Part shown: in pieces, positions 51,901 through 60,130 of the stretch
Numbering within the stretch: the first letter of the stretch is position 1
Layout: each line of letters begins with the position of its first letter
NCBI GenBank assembly: GCA_035606665.1
Contig: DATNEY010000057.1
Coordinates: 1-64,000 of the forward strand
Source: DASUGC01 sp035606665
GTDB lineage: Bacteria > Acidobacteriota > Vicinamibacteria > Vicinamibacterales > SCN-69-37
Reading direction: 5' to 3'
Length of the DNA: 64,000 bases
Translations under genes and position numbers: made by a program
Notes under the pieces: model-generated
What the model was told of the DNA's origin: nothing
Database searches by the model: none
Seen by the model: only the letters and a program-made list of their open reading frames with translations

Positions 51901-53106
51901 GTGCGTAGATCCCAAGTTGTTTCAGTGCTCGCCGCCGCGGCTGTGATCGTCGGATCAGTGACCGTCGGCGCCCAGGAGTCGCGCAATCAGCGCAAGAGCA
52001 CGGTCGTCATTCCGCAGGAGGTGCTGATGGAGCTCCAGCGGATCGCGCGCGAAGCGTTCGGCGAGATCCAGTTCGGCGATCTGAGCCGGGACCTGACGCG
52101 CGCGATGCAGGATCTCAGCCGCGAGCTCGGCCACTTCGCCGGTCCCGGCTTCGCCGACGGCGTCATCATGCAGAACCGGGACTTCCGCGCCGAGCAGACG
52201 GACAAGCAGACGAAGACGCTGGCGATTGGCGCCAGCGGATCGCTCGAGCTGCGCAACGTCGTCGGTGACATCACGGTGAAGGCCGGAAGCGGCCGGGAGG
52301 CGACGGTCGAGATCGTGCGCGTCTCGCGCGGCCGCACGGACGCGGATGCGAAGCAGGGCCTTGCACGCGTCACGGCCGAGGTGTCCACGCGGGGCGATCG
52401 GGGCTCCGTCATCGCGGAGTATCCGGACGAGCGGCGCCCGAACTACGCGGTGTCGGTCGCGATGACCGTGACCGCGCCGGCCGGGACACAGTTGAACGTC
52501 ATCTCGATCACCGGGGACGTGACGGTCACCGGCATCAAGGGAGAAACGTCCATCAACACGACGACGGGTGCCATCGACGTGTCGCAGGCAAGCGCCCTGA
52601 CCGCGGCGCACACGGCGACGGGCAAGATCACGATTCGTGATTCGCAGGGTGACGCGCTCGACGTCGGCACGATGAGCGGCCCGGTCGAGCTCAGCAACGT
52701 CAAGGCGCGCCGCCTCGAGGTCAGCGGTGTGACTGCGATGGTGAGCGCCCGCAACATGCAGGCTCGAGAGGCCGAAGTCACGTGCATGACGGGCACGATC
52801 GAGTATTCGGGCCCGGTGTCGGCGGGCGGCAGGTACGAGTTCCAGTCGCACAACGGCGAGATCCACCTCGCCCTGACCGGCGGCTTCGACTTCGAGGGTC
52901 AGACGTTCAACGGCCAGGTCGAGGTGGATCCCGCGGTGGGGCTCAAGCCGCAGCCGAACACCGAGCGCGCGGGCTTTGGTCCACGGCGCCAGTCAGTGAA
53001 GGGAACGGTCGCAGGCGGCGGAGCGTCCGTCGAGGCCACCACATTCGGCGGTCATGTGCGCCTCGTCAAGACGCTGCCGGAAATGCCGAAGGGACGCGGA
53101 CGCTAG
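51901..53106 (+). CDS. DUF4097-type beta-helix adhesin-like secreted protein
   Basis: Exported protein of 401 residues. The GTG at 51901 is preceded by AAGAGG and begins a signal peptide (MRRSQVVSVLAAAAVIVGSVTVGA); a TTG at 51880 overlapping the anti-sigma stop is less likely. After a helical segment, repeated short strands of the form GSLELRNVVGDITVKAG, LNVISITGDVTVTGIKGETSINTTTGAIDVSQ, GKITIRDSQGDALDVGTMSGPVELSNVKARRLEVSG, and GTIEYSGPVSAGGRYEFQSHNGEIHL match DUF4097. It is the third gene of the sigma/anti-sigma operon and could be an effector or a sensor of envelope state. Confidence 0.82.
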   Translation: MRRSQVVSVLAAAAVIVGSVTVGAQESRNQRKSTVVIPQEVLMELQRIAREAFGEIQFGDLSRDLTRAMQDLSRELGHFAGPGFADGVIMQNRDFRAEQTDKQTKTLAIGASGSLELRNVVGDITVKAGSGREATVEIVRVSRGRTDADAKQGLARVTAEVSTRGDRGSVIAEYPDERRPNYAVSVAMTVTAPAGTQLNVISITGDVTVTGIKGETSINTTTGAIDVSQASALTAAHTATGKITIRDSQGDALDVGTMSGPVELSNVKARRLEVSGVTAMVSARNMQAREAEVTCMTGTIEYSGPVSAGGRYEFQSHNGEIHLALTGGFDFEGQTFNGQVEVDPAVGLKPQPNTERAGFGPRRQSVKGTVAGGGASVEATTFGGHVRLVKTLPEMPKGRGR

Positions 53107-53107
53107 T

Positions 53108-53161
53108 CAACCAGCAACCTGCAACCTGCAATTCGAACTGCAGGTTGTTGGTTGTAGGTTG
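53108..53161. repeat. Inverted heptamer arrays between convergent genes (possible terminator)
   Basis: Left: CAACCAG, CAACCTG, CAACCTG (53108-53128). Right: CAGGTTG, TTGGTTG, TAGGTTG (53141-53161), which reverse-complement to CAACCTA, CAACCAA, CAACCTG. The two arrays can pair into an imperfect hairpin with a 12-base loop. It sits between convergent stop codons and may end transcription from both sides. Same heptamer family as 19258-19288. Confidence 0.8.
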
Positions 53162-53167
53162 TCTGAG

Positions 53168-53593
53168 TTATTTGGCGATAGCGAGGTGGACCAGGTACTG
53201 AGTGCCGCCCTGGTTCACCCAGATGCGTAGGTAATCGTTCCCCTTCAGCAACTCGGTCTTCGAAGAACCTGACGCCGGCGTACCGCCCTTGGCCACGGTC
53301 TTGGCTTCCGGACCCGTGAGAACAGTGGCCACTTCCTTTCCAGCCACCTTCCCGCCCCTCACGAACTCGACCCAGCGCGACTCGGCAGGTGTCTGCCCCA
53401 CGACCTTGCTCAGGTCTTCGGGCAGCAGGCGAAGCGTGTAGGTGCCGGCAGCAAGCGGCTGCCCGTTGGCCACGACCTTACGGCTCACGTTCACGCTGCC
53501 GAGCGACTTGCCCGTGCCCTGCGCCGCAAGCGGCTGCACCGCGAGAATCGCGCCCGCAACCACCACACCGATTGTGCGAACCAAGGACCGCAT
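53168..53593 (-). CDS. Small secreted protein of unknown function
   Basis: Unrecognised 141-residue protein with a signal peptide (MRSLVRTIGVVVAGAILAVQPLAAQ). The mature part is beta-rich: SVNVSRKVVANGQPLAAGTYTLRLLPEDLSKVV, ESRWVEFVRGGKVAGKEVATVLTG, GNDYLRIWVNQGGTQYLVHLAIAK. No Cys and no catalytic motif. The LAAGTYTLRLLPED segment resembles small immunoglobulin-like envelope proteins of Acidobacteriota. It precedes the RNase gene convergently placed opposite the DUF4097 gene. Confidence 0.6.
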   Translation of the reverse strand: MRSLVRTIGVVVAGAILAVQPLAAQGTGKSLGSVNVSRKVVANGQPLAAGTYTLRLLPEDLSKVVGQTPAESRWVEFVRGGKVAGKEVATVLTGPEAKTVAKGGTPASGSSKTELLKGNDYLRIWVNQGGTQYLVHLAIAK

Positions 53594-53641
53594 GGATGCC
53601 TCCTATCAGGACTGTAGCAAAACTTGGACCTTTGGACCGCC

Positions 53642-55426
53642 TCAAATTGCCATCAGGTCGAACTGCTCGTGGTGAAGCTGGTCGTCCGATCGCACGGTAA
53701 CCGGCCGCCCAACAGCGGTCTCGAGTTCCCTAAATACACCGTGGCTCTCGTCCTTCAGTGCCCGCGCAATTTCGGGATTGACCCGCAGCACGAGGCTGTA
53801 GCCATCAAGGTCGGCGCTGACCTTCCGGACTTCGGTCAGGATGTCGTAGCAGATCGTCGCGCTCGTCTTGATCGTGCCGGTGCCCGAACAGTACGGGCAA
53901 GGCTCGGTCAGCGTGCGTTCGAGGCTGCTCTTCACGCGCTTGCGCGTGATGATGATCAGGCCGAAATCCGACACCTGCACGGCCTTCGACGGCGCGCGGT
54001 CCTTGCGGAGCTCCTGCTCCACGGCCTGAGCCACCTTCTGCCGGTTCTTCTTGTCCTCCATGTCGATGAAGTCCAGGACGATGATGCCGCCGAGGTCGCG
54101 CAGCCGAACCTGCCTGACGATTTCCTTCACCGCCTCGAGGTTGGTCTTGACGATGGTGTCCTCGAGACGGCCGGCTGATTTCTTGCCGACGTAGCGCCCC
54201 GTGTTCACGTCGATCGCCACGAGCGCCTCGGTCTGGTTGATGACGATGTAGCCGCCGCTCTTGAGCCAGACCTTGCTGCGGAGCGCCTTGTCGATCTCGC
54301 CCTGTACGCCGTACTCGTCGAAAATCGGGTAGTCCTTCGTGTAACGCTTCACGCGCGGCGCCATGTTGGGCATGATGCGGCTCATCATGCCCATCACCCG
54401 CCGGTACTCGACTTCGTCGTCGATCCGGATCGCGGTGAACTGCTCGTTCAGTAGATCGCGCAGGAGCTTCGTGACGAGGCTCTCCTCGCGGAAGAGCACG
54501 GCCGGCGTCCGGTCGTTCTCGCGCCGCCGCTGAACGTCGGTCCAGACCTGCTGGAAGTACGTGAGGTCCGCCGTGATGTCCTCTTCAGAGCGGTTGACGG
54601 CGGCCGTTCGGATGATCACGCCACCCGGCAGTCCCGACTGCTCGCGGAATCGCTGGACGATCGTCCGGAGGCGCCGCCGTTCGTCGCGCGATTCAATCTT
54701 GCGAGAAACGCCGATGTGGTCGACCGTCGGCATGTAGACCAGGAATCGTCCGGGCAGGCTCAGGTGGCTCGTGATGCGGGCGCCCTTTGTGCCGAGCGGC
54801 TCCTTCACGACCTGGACGACGATCTCCTGTTTCTCTTTCAGGAGGTCTTCGATCTTCGCAGTTGGCGGCTGCCGTTCGGGACGCCGGCGGTCGCGACTCT
54901 GGTTCTGCGGCTGGCTCTGTCCCTGGGGCCTGCCATTTGTCTGCGGCGCGACGTCGGTGACGAGCGCACTGGCAACGGCCGGTGCGGGCTCCGCAAGAAG
55001 TCCATAGGCCGGCGTCTCGGGGCCGGCGGACTCGCCGGGGCCTGCGCCTGGCGCCGCGTCGCCGTTCTGCGACTCGTGAGCGGCGTGAGCGGCGTGAGCG
55101 CCGTCGTCCTCGTGGTGTGCGTCAGGCCCGGCGTCGGCGACCGGCTCAGGCAGCGCCGCTGGGACGATCTCCTCGTCGTCCTCGAGGGCTTCCTCGGTTG
55201 GGCTGATGACGTCGGTTACGTAAAGGAATGCGTCGCGTTCGAGACCGAGGTCAACGAACGCCGACTGCATTCCAGGAAGCACTTTCGAGACGCGGCCCTT
55301 GTAGACATTGCCGACCACGCCCCGCGAGTGTTCCCGTTCGATGAAGATTTCGACTACCTGATCGTCCTCGAGGATCGCCACACGGGTTTCGTGCGGCGTC
55401 GAGGAGATGATCATCTCCTTGTTCAT
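53642..55426 (-). CDS. rng: Ribonuclease G/E family endoribonuclease with insertion in S1 domain
   Basis: RNA-processing and decay enzyme of 594 residues. The ATG at 55426 begins MNKEMIISSTPHETRVAILEDDQVVEIF. S1 halves are residues 35-75 (RGVVGNVYKGRVSKVLPGMQSAFVDLGLERDAFLYVTDV) and 190-225 (KIEDLLKEKQEIVVQVVKEPLGTKGARITSHLSLPGRFLVYMP), separated by about 115 residues of Ala/Pro/Asp/His/Gln-rich low-complexity sequence. Catalytic Asp residues are in ALVAIDVNTGRYVG and GGIIVLDFIDMEDKKNR, and the Zn-link is CPYCSGTG. It lies downstream of rodA on the same strand after a hairpin, as in many mre-rod clusters. Confidence 0.92.
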   Translation of the reverse strand: MNKEMIISSTPHETRVAILEDDQVVEIFIEREHSRGVVGNVYKGRVSKVLPGMQSAFVDLGLERDAFLYVTDVISPTEEALEDDEEIVPAALPEPVADAGPDAHHEDDGAHAAHAAHESQNGDAAPGAGPGESAGPETPAYGLLAEPAPAVASALVTDVAPQTNGRPQGQSQPQNQSRDRRRPERQPPTAKIEDLLKEKQEIVVQVVKEPLGTKGARITSHLSLPGRFLVYMPTVDHIGVSRKIESRDERRRLRTIVQRFREQSGLPGGVIIRTAAVNRSEEDITADLTYFQQVWTDVQRRRENDRTPAVLFREESLVTKLLRDLLNEQFTAIRIDDEVEYRRVMGMMSRIMPNMAPRVKRYTKDYPIFDEYGVQGEIDKALRSKVWLKSGGYIVINQTEALVAIDVNTGRYVGKKSAGRLEDTIVKTNLEAVKEIVRQVRLRDLGGIIVLDFIDMEDKKNRQKVAQAVEQELRKDRAPSKAVQVSDFGLIIITRKRVKSSLERTLTEPCPYCSGTGTIKTSATICYDILTEVRKVSADLDGYSLVLRVNPEIARALKDESHGVFRELETAVGRPVTVRSDDQLHHEQFDLMAI

Positions 55427-55570
55427 GCTGCCAACTCCAACGGGGCGCGCGGACAGCGACCGTTGGGCGGACGACACGGATAGCCGTCGCGTGCATCAGC
55501 ACGCCGAGCAGCACCGCGATCATCAGTCCCAGTCCGTCGAACAGCACCTGTGCCCCTAAATCCGGGTCGG
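55427..55570. other. Spacer upstream of rng without an assigned gene
   Basis: Part of the 182-base gap between rodA and rng. On the minus strand a hydrophobic frame from about 55547 (MLFDGLGLMIAVLLGVLMHATAIRV) runs into rng in another frame. It could encode a small leader or membrane peptide, but nothing else supports it. Probable location of the rng promoter. Confidence 0.3.
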
Positions 55571-55596
55571 GTGTGATTGCGAAATCGCGATCACAC
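55571..55596 (-). terminator. Hairpin 3' of rodA, possible terminator or processing site
   Basis: Arms GTGTGATTGCGA (55571-55582) and TCGCGATCACAC (55585-55596), one mismatch, two-base loop. Starts 12 bases after the rodA stop on the minus strand. It lacks a following U-run, so it may attenuate or act as a processing site rather than a strong terminator. Confidence 0.5.
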
Positions 55597-55608
55597 TCGG
55601 CCCCATTA

Positions 55609-56718
55609 CTAGTTCGTAAACCGTCGCATCCTCACGTTGAGGATGAGTCCAAACGCGGCGAGCGTCGACACGAGCGACGACCCGCCATAGCTCATCAAGG
55701 GCAGGGTCAACCCTTTCACGGGGGCCAACCCGGCCGACATCGTGATGTTGTACACCACCTGAAAGGCGAAACCCGAAATGATTGCGACCACCAGGCAGGC
55801 CCCTACCCTGTCCTTCGCCAGCTTGGCCGCGTCGAAACTCCTCATCAATACGAACAGATACAGGCCCAGAGCCACCAGTACCCCCAGGAAACCGTGCTCT
55901 TCCGCCCAGACCGAATACACGAAGTCGTTGTGGGCGACGGGCAGAAAGCCGTAGCCGCCCTGGGTTCCCTGGCGGAATCCCTTCCCGAACAGGCCCCCCG
56001 AACCGACGGTGACCTTGGCCTGAATCTGCTGCAGCCCTTTGCCGCGCGCATCCTTGGACGGATCGATGAACGTCTGAATGCGCTCTTTCTGGTAGTCCTC
56101 GAGCACGAACGTCCAGACCAGCGGCGAGAGCAACGCCGCGATCAGGCCGGCTATCGCCAGCCATTTCAAACGCAGTCCGGTCACGAAAACAACGCCCAAG
56201 TAGACCGGTATGAGTGTCACCGCCGTTCCGAGATCGGGCTGCTGCAGGATCAGCAGCAGCGGAATGGCCAGGACGATGCCGCCGATCGCGAGGTCCGGAA
56301 TCGTGCGCGCGCCCCGCCTTCCCTCGCCATAGATGCCTGCCAGGACTAGCGCCAGAACGATACGGCCGAACTCCGAAGGCTGCAGCGAGAACGCCGGCAA
56401 CGCGATCCACCGTCGCGCGCCGTATCGGATTTCGCCAAAGACGGACACGGCCACCAACGACGCCACGAACAGGCCAAACAGAATCAGCGAGCGCTGCGTG
56501 AGCGTGCGGTAGTCGATGACCAGGCAGATTGCCATCGCCACCAGTCCGACCGGCAACGCGTAGAGTTGCGTCCAGAATTCGCGGCCCGGCTGATCGTGTC
56601 CGGGGCGGAAGTCCCAGGTGACGGAGTAAATCGTCAGCAGGCCGATGAAGACGAGCGCCAGGATGGCCCCGATAAGGGGCCAATCGAGGTGCGCGGAAAG
56701 ACGGCGCTCGACAATCAC
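55609..56718 (-). CDS. rodA: Rod-shape-determining SEDS glycosyltransferase
   Basis: SEDS-family peptidoglycan polymerase of the inner membrane, 369 residues and about ten spans. The hallmarks are GARRWIALPAFSLQPSEFGRIVLALVLA, LLLILQQPDLGTAVTLIP (catalytic Asp), GSGGLFGKGFRQGTQGGYGFLPVAHNDFVYSVWAEEHGFLG and GLTLPLMSYGGSSL. Complete. The ATG overlaps the stop of mrdA by four bases; the two proteins act as a polymerase/cross-linker pair in lateral wall growth. Confidence 0.96.
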   Translation of the reverse strand: MIVERRLSAHLDWPLIGAILALVFIGLLTIYSVTWDFRPGHDQPGREFWTQLYALPVGLVAMAICLVIDYRTLTQRSLILFGLFVASLVAVSVFGEIRYGARRWIALPAFSLQPSEFGRIVLALVLAGIYGEGRRGARTIPDLAIGGIVLAIPLLLILQQPDLGTAVTLIPVYLGVVFVTGLRLKWLAIAGLIAALLSPLVWTFVLEDYQKERIQTFIDPSKDARGKGLQQIQAKVTVGSGGLFGKGFRQGTQGGYGFLPVAHNDFVYSVWAEEHGFLGVLVALGLYLFVLMRSFDAAKLAKDRVGACLVVAIISGFAFQVVYNITMSAGLAPVKGLTLPLMSYGGSSLVSTLAAFGLILNVRMRRFTN

Positions 56719-58673
56719 TGACGTCTCCCCGGCGCAGGGCGCAGGGTGCCGGGTTCGGCTGTCTGGTTCCGCGGCGTTCCTGGCGCAGGGTTCTGAGCCG
56801 CTGTTGGAGTCGTGATTGCCTTTTGCGGCAGTACGGGCAGCGGCAATCCGTCCTTCTTGTTGAAGTAGGTTTCGATCGCGTGCTTTGCGATCCAGGCCGC
56901 GTCCGATCCGTGACCGCCGTGTTCCGCGAACACGACGCCGGCAATCTGTGGGTTGTCACGCGGCGCGAAGAAGACGAAGAAGCCGTGATCCCGCACGTCC
57001 ATCCCTGAGTGCGCGGCCTGCGCCTTGCGTTCGAGTGAAACGACCTGCGCGGTTCCCGTCTTGCCGGCGACGTCACGGCCCACGATCTTTGACCGTCGCG
57101 CGGTGCCGGACTCGCCGTTCACGACGGCCCAGAGCCCGTCGCGAATCGCCTGCAGGAACTCCGGCTTGATGTGCATCGCGGACCTGGCCGGCGGCGCGGG
57201 AATCGGCACCCAGCCCTTACCTTCATCGATGGCGCGGGCAAGATGCGGAGTCACGAGCGTGCCGCCGTTGGCCACCGTCGCGATCATCGTCGCCAGGGAC
57301 AGAGGCGTGACGCTGACGGCGCCCTGGCCGATCGCAACCGAGATCGTCTCGCCCGGATACCACTTCGGCTGCTCCTTGCGGTACCGCCTGGCCCATTCGG
57401 TTGACGGTACGAGGCTCGAGTCCTCGTTCGGGAGATCGATTCCAGTCTTACCGGTGAGGCCCAGCATCGTCGCGTACTTGTTGATCGTGTCGATGCTGAG
57501 CTTGCTGCCGACGTTGTAGAAGAAGACGTTGCAGGACCGCTCGATCGCATGGCGGACGTCCATCGTTCCGTGCGCGCCGTTGCACTTGAACGTGCGGCCG
57601 TACCAGGTCGCATGGCCCGGGCAAAACAGCGTCGTCTCAGGAGTGATGACACCCTCCATGAGCCCGGCGACGGCCATCACGATCTTGAAGGTCGAGCCCG
57701 GCGAGTAGGTCCCCTGGACAAGCCGATTCATCATCGGCTTGAGCGGATCGGTGGTCAGACTCGACCAGGCGGCGCGATCCATACCGCTCGCAAAGACATT
57801 CGGGTCGTACGCCGGAAGGCTGGTGAGGGCGATGATTTCGCCGGTCTGCGGATCGAGGAACACGCCGGCACCGTCGAATCCCGACGACTTGAAGGAGTCT
57901 TCGAGCGCCTTCTGGACGTCGTAGTCGATCGAGAGCTGCATCCGCAGGCCTTCCCGCGGCTGCTCCTCACCTACGGGATCGCCTATCTCACGGCCGACAC
58001 TGTTGACGACCACGCTGCGGCTTCCGTCCACGCCCTGGAGACGCGCGTTGTACACACTCTCCAGACCGGACTGCCCGACAACCGCTCCGATCTCGAGACC
58101 GGCGAACTCCGGACGGCCGAGTTGCCGCTCCTGGATCTCGCCGACATACCCGAACAGGTGCGCCGCCATCCGGTCATCCGGATACTTGCGCGCCGGCACC
58201 TGCTGGACGACGACCTCGGGCAGCTCGAGCTGTCGCGCCTTCACGGCGACTACCTGCGCGAGCGTGGCGTGCTCGACGATCGGAATCGGCCGGAACTGCG
58301 GATCCCGTCTCGAAATCGCACGCTGAATGGGCTCCCTGACGCGCGCCTCGTCGAGGCCGACGGCCTCCGCCAGCTTCCGCACGGCCTCGTTCATGTTGGC
58401 CGTGCGTTCACGCAGGAACGCAATCGTGAAGGAATCGCGATTCTCGACGAGAACGCGCCCATTGCGATCGAAGAGGACGCCGCGCGGGGCGCGCAGCGGA
58501 ATGGTGCGGAGATAGTTCTTGTCGGCCCACGGCCCGTACTTGTCGTGCTGGACGACCTGCAGGATCCAAAACGCGAACGCAAGGAGCACGAAGAGTACGA
58601 TCGACACGATGCGCAGCGCCGTCAGACGCGTCTGCAATTCGCGGCGATCTTCGAAGGCTCCTGGATTAAGCAT
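56715..58673 (-). CDS. mrdA: Penicillin-binding protein 2 (class B transpeptidase)
   Basis: Elongasome transpeptidase of 652 residues: N-terminal span (LRIVSIVLFVLLAFAFWILQVVQH), pedestal domain starting RTIPLRAPRGVLFDRNGRVLVENR, transpeptidase domain with SPGSTFK, SCN in IERSCNVFFYNVG and KTGTAQ. The C-terminus is an unusually long Pro/Thr/Ala-rich tail (KAITTPTAAQNPAPGTPRNQTAEPGTLRPAPGRRQ). The ATG at 58673 is separated from mreD by 67 bases containing a small GGGAC-TTC-GTCCC hairpin. Partner of RodA. Confidence 0.95.
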   Translation of the reverse strand: MLNPGAFEDRRELQTRLTALRIVSIVLFVLLAFAFWILQVVQHDKYGPWADKNYLRTIPLRAPRGVLFDRNGRVLVENRDSFTIAFLRERTANMNEAVRKLAEAVGLDEARVREPIQRAISRRDPQFRPIPIVEHATLAQVVAVKARQLELPEVVVQQVPARKYPDDRMAAHLFGYVGEIQERQLGRPEFAGLEIGAVVGQSGLESVYNARLQGVDGSRSVVVNSVGREIGDPVGEEQPREGLRMQLSIDYDVQKALEDSFKSSGFDGAGVFLDPQTGEIIALTSLPAYDPNVFASGMDRAAWSSLTTDPLKPMMNRLVQGTYSPGSTFKIVMAVAGLMEGVITPETTLFCPGHATWYGRTFKCNGAHGTMDVRHAIERSCNVFFYNVGSKLSIDTINKYATMLGLTGKTGIDLPNEDSSLVPSTEWARRYRKEQPKWYPGETISVAIGQGAVSVTPLSLATMIATVANGGTLVTPHLARAIDEGKGWVPIPAPPARSAMHIKPEFLQAIRDGLWAVVNGESGTARRSKIVGRDVAGKTGTAQVVSLERKAQAAHSGMDVRDHGFFVFFAPRDNPQIAGVVFAEHGGHGSDAAWIAKHAIETYFNKKDGLPLPVLPQKAITTPTAAQNPAPGTPRNQTAEPGTLRPAPGRRQ

Positions 58674-58740
58674 TACTCACACCGGGGACTTCGTCCCGGA
58701 CCCCTTGCACGCTCACTCGCACGGCTCGCTCGCGCTGTCA

Positions 58741-59259
58741 CTACCACTGCCGCCGGCTGAACGCGGTTCGCTGCCGGCCTCGTCCGCGGGAAAGGGCGCC
58801 CGGCACGCCTTCGATGGCGGCAAACGCGATATACGCCGCCAGCGTGTTGAAACCGGTCTCACTGAGCATAGCCGCCCAGTCGAGACCCGGCCACTTGTCG
58901 ATCGCGGCCTGGAGGGCCATCGACAGAAACCCGTGAAGCACCGTCGCCGCCGCAACAATCAATGCGCGCGCATACGGCTTCGCCACGACGAGGCGCGTTC
59001 CCATGACACCCGCGCCAAATCCGACGATCGTCTTGAGAAGTCCGCCGATGCCGACCAGGCCGCCCGCCGTCAGGTCGAGCAACACACCGCCAATCGTGCC
59101 GGCCAGCATGCCGGCCACCGGCCCCGACTGGAGTGCCACGAAGACCACGCCCACGAGCACGAGGTCGAACGCCAGCCGACCTCCAATCGCGAATCGCGCC
59201 AGCAACGCCTGCAGGAGCACGGACCCAAGAACGATGGCCACGACCACCGCGGTTTTCAT
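58741..59259 (-). CDS. mreD: Rod-shape-determining protein MreD
   Basis: Integral membrane scaffold of the elongasome, 172 residues with five to six spans (AVVVAIVLGSVLLQALLARFAIGG, DLVLVGVVFVALQSGPVAGMLAGTIGGVLLDLTAGGLVGIGGLLKTIVGFGAGVMG, ALIVAAATVLHGFLSMALQAAI). The G-L-x-x-D-L-x-A-G-G-x-x-G segment is typical of MreD. Arg-rich C-terminus. ATG overlaps the mreC stop by four bases. Confidence 0.88.
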   Translation of the reverse strand: MKTAVVVAIVLGSVLLQALLARFAIGGRLAFDLVLVGVVFVALQSGPVAGMLAGTIGGVLLDLTAGGLVGIGGLLKTIVGFGAGVMGTRLVVAKPYARALIVAAATVLHGFLSMALQAAIDKWPGLDWAAMLSETGFNTLAAYIAFAAIEGVPGALSRGRGRQRTAFSRRQW

Positions 59260-60122
59260 CGGCCGGCCCCTTTTGCGGGCGGCGTCGGGGTGGGAGTGGC
59301 GGCCGGTTCGGCCGCAGGACGCGAGAGCACCACGAGGACCACGTCGATGTGAGAGAAATTGACCGCCGGCGCGATGGCAATCTCCCGCGCCTTGCCGGCG
59401 CCAATGATCTCGTTCACCTGGCCGATCACGAAACCCCGAGGATAGATGCCGTCCTGGCCGGAGGTGACAATGCGATCGCCTTTGGCGAGGGTGGCCGCGC
59501 TCGACAGCAACTCGAACCGAAGCATGCCATCTGCAAAGCCGCCGGCCGCGAGGCCTGCATCTCCGGTCTTCTCCACCATCGCGCCCGTGTTGGCGCTCCG
59601 GCCGATCAGGAGCTGGACCTGCGCCGCGTGTGAGGTTATCGGGCCGATGATGCGGCCGACGACGCCGCTGCCAGAAATCACCGCCATGTTCATGGTCACG
59701 CCATCGCTCGTGCCACGGTCGATCGTGACTGTCATGGTGCCGGGAACAGGGCTGCCGGCGATGACCCTGGCGGCCAGGGTCGGCGCAATCACGCTGCGCT
59801 TCAGACTCAGGGCTTCCTCGAGCGCCGCCGTTTCCGCGGTCCGGGCGCGCTCGGCCTGCAATTCGCCTTCGAGCGAGAGCACCCGGGCACGGAGACCCTC
59901 GTTCTCACGCGACACGCCTACAAGCGCGAAGTAGTGCGACCAGATCCCGCCCGCCCCGCGGGTCACCGCGGCCGATCCGCCCTGCACGGCGGCAACCGCG
60001 CCGAACGCGCTGGCGTGCAGCACGGATCGGCCCTGGCCCGACTGAACCTGCGCGGAAATCAGCAGAATGTGTCCGAGGCACAGCACCACGAACAGCGTAA
60101 AGGTGCGGCGTCGGGACAACAT
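59256..60122 (-). CDS. mreC: Rod-shape-determining protein MreC
   Basis: Bitopic elongasome protein of 288 residues: N-terminal span (FTLFVVLCLGHILLISAQV), a coiled-coil (LVGVSRENEGLRARVLSLEGELQAERARTAETAALEEALSL) and two beta-domains (AARVIAGSPVPGTMTVTIDRGTSDGVTMNMAVISGSGVVGRI and LAKGDRIVTSGQDGIYPRGFVIGQV), then a Pro/Ala/Thr tail. Motifs GxxDGV and TSGxDGxxPxGxxIG are those of MreC. Eight bases downstream of mreB. Confidence 0.94.
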   Translation of the reverse strand: MLSRRRTFTLFVVLCLGHILLISAQVQSGQGRSVLHASAFGAVAAVQGGSAAVTRGAGGIWSHYFALVGVSRENEGLRARVLSLEGELQAERARTAETAALEEALSLKRSVIAPTLAARVIAGSPVPGTMTVTIDRGTSDGVTMNMAVISGSGVVGRIIGPITSHAAQVQLLIGRSANTGAMVEKTGDAGLAAGGFADGMLRFELLSSAATLAKGDRIVTSGQDGIYPRGFVIGQVNEIIGAGKAREIAIAPAVNFSHIDVVLVVLSRPAAEPAATPTPTPPAKGAGR

Positions 60123-60130
60123 GGGAGGAA

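Noticed and set aside
55251..55547. Small hydrophobic frame upstream of and overlapping rng
   Set aside because: Only the first 25 residues look membrane-like; the rest is a shadow of rng in another frame. No homologue recognised.
58682..58740. Possible third copy of the 95-base dispersed element between mrdA and mreD
   Set aside because: Has a GGGAC-TTC-GTCCC hairpin and a GCTCGCTCGC word, but the ordered blocks shared by copies A and B are missing.
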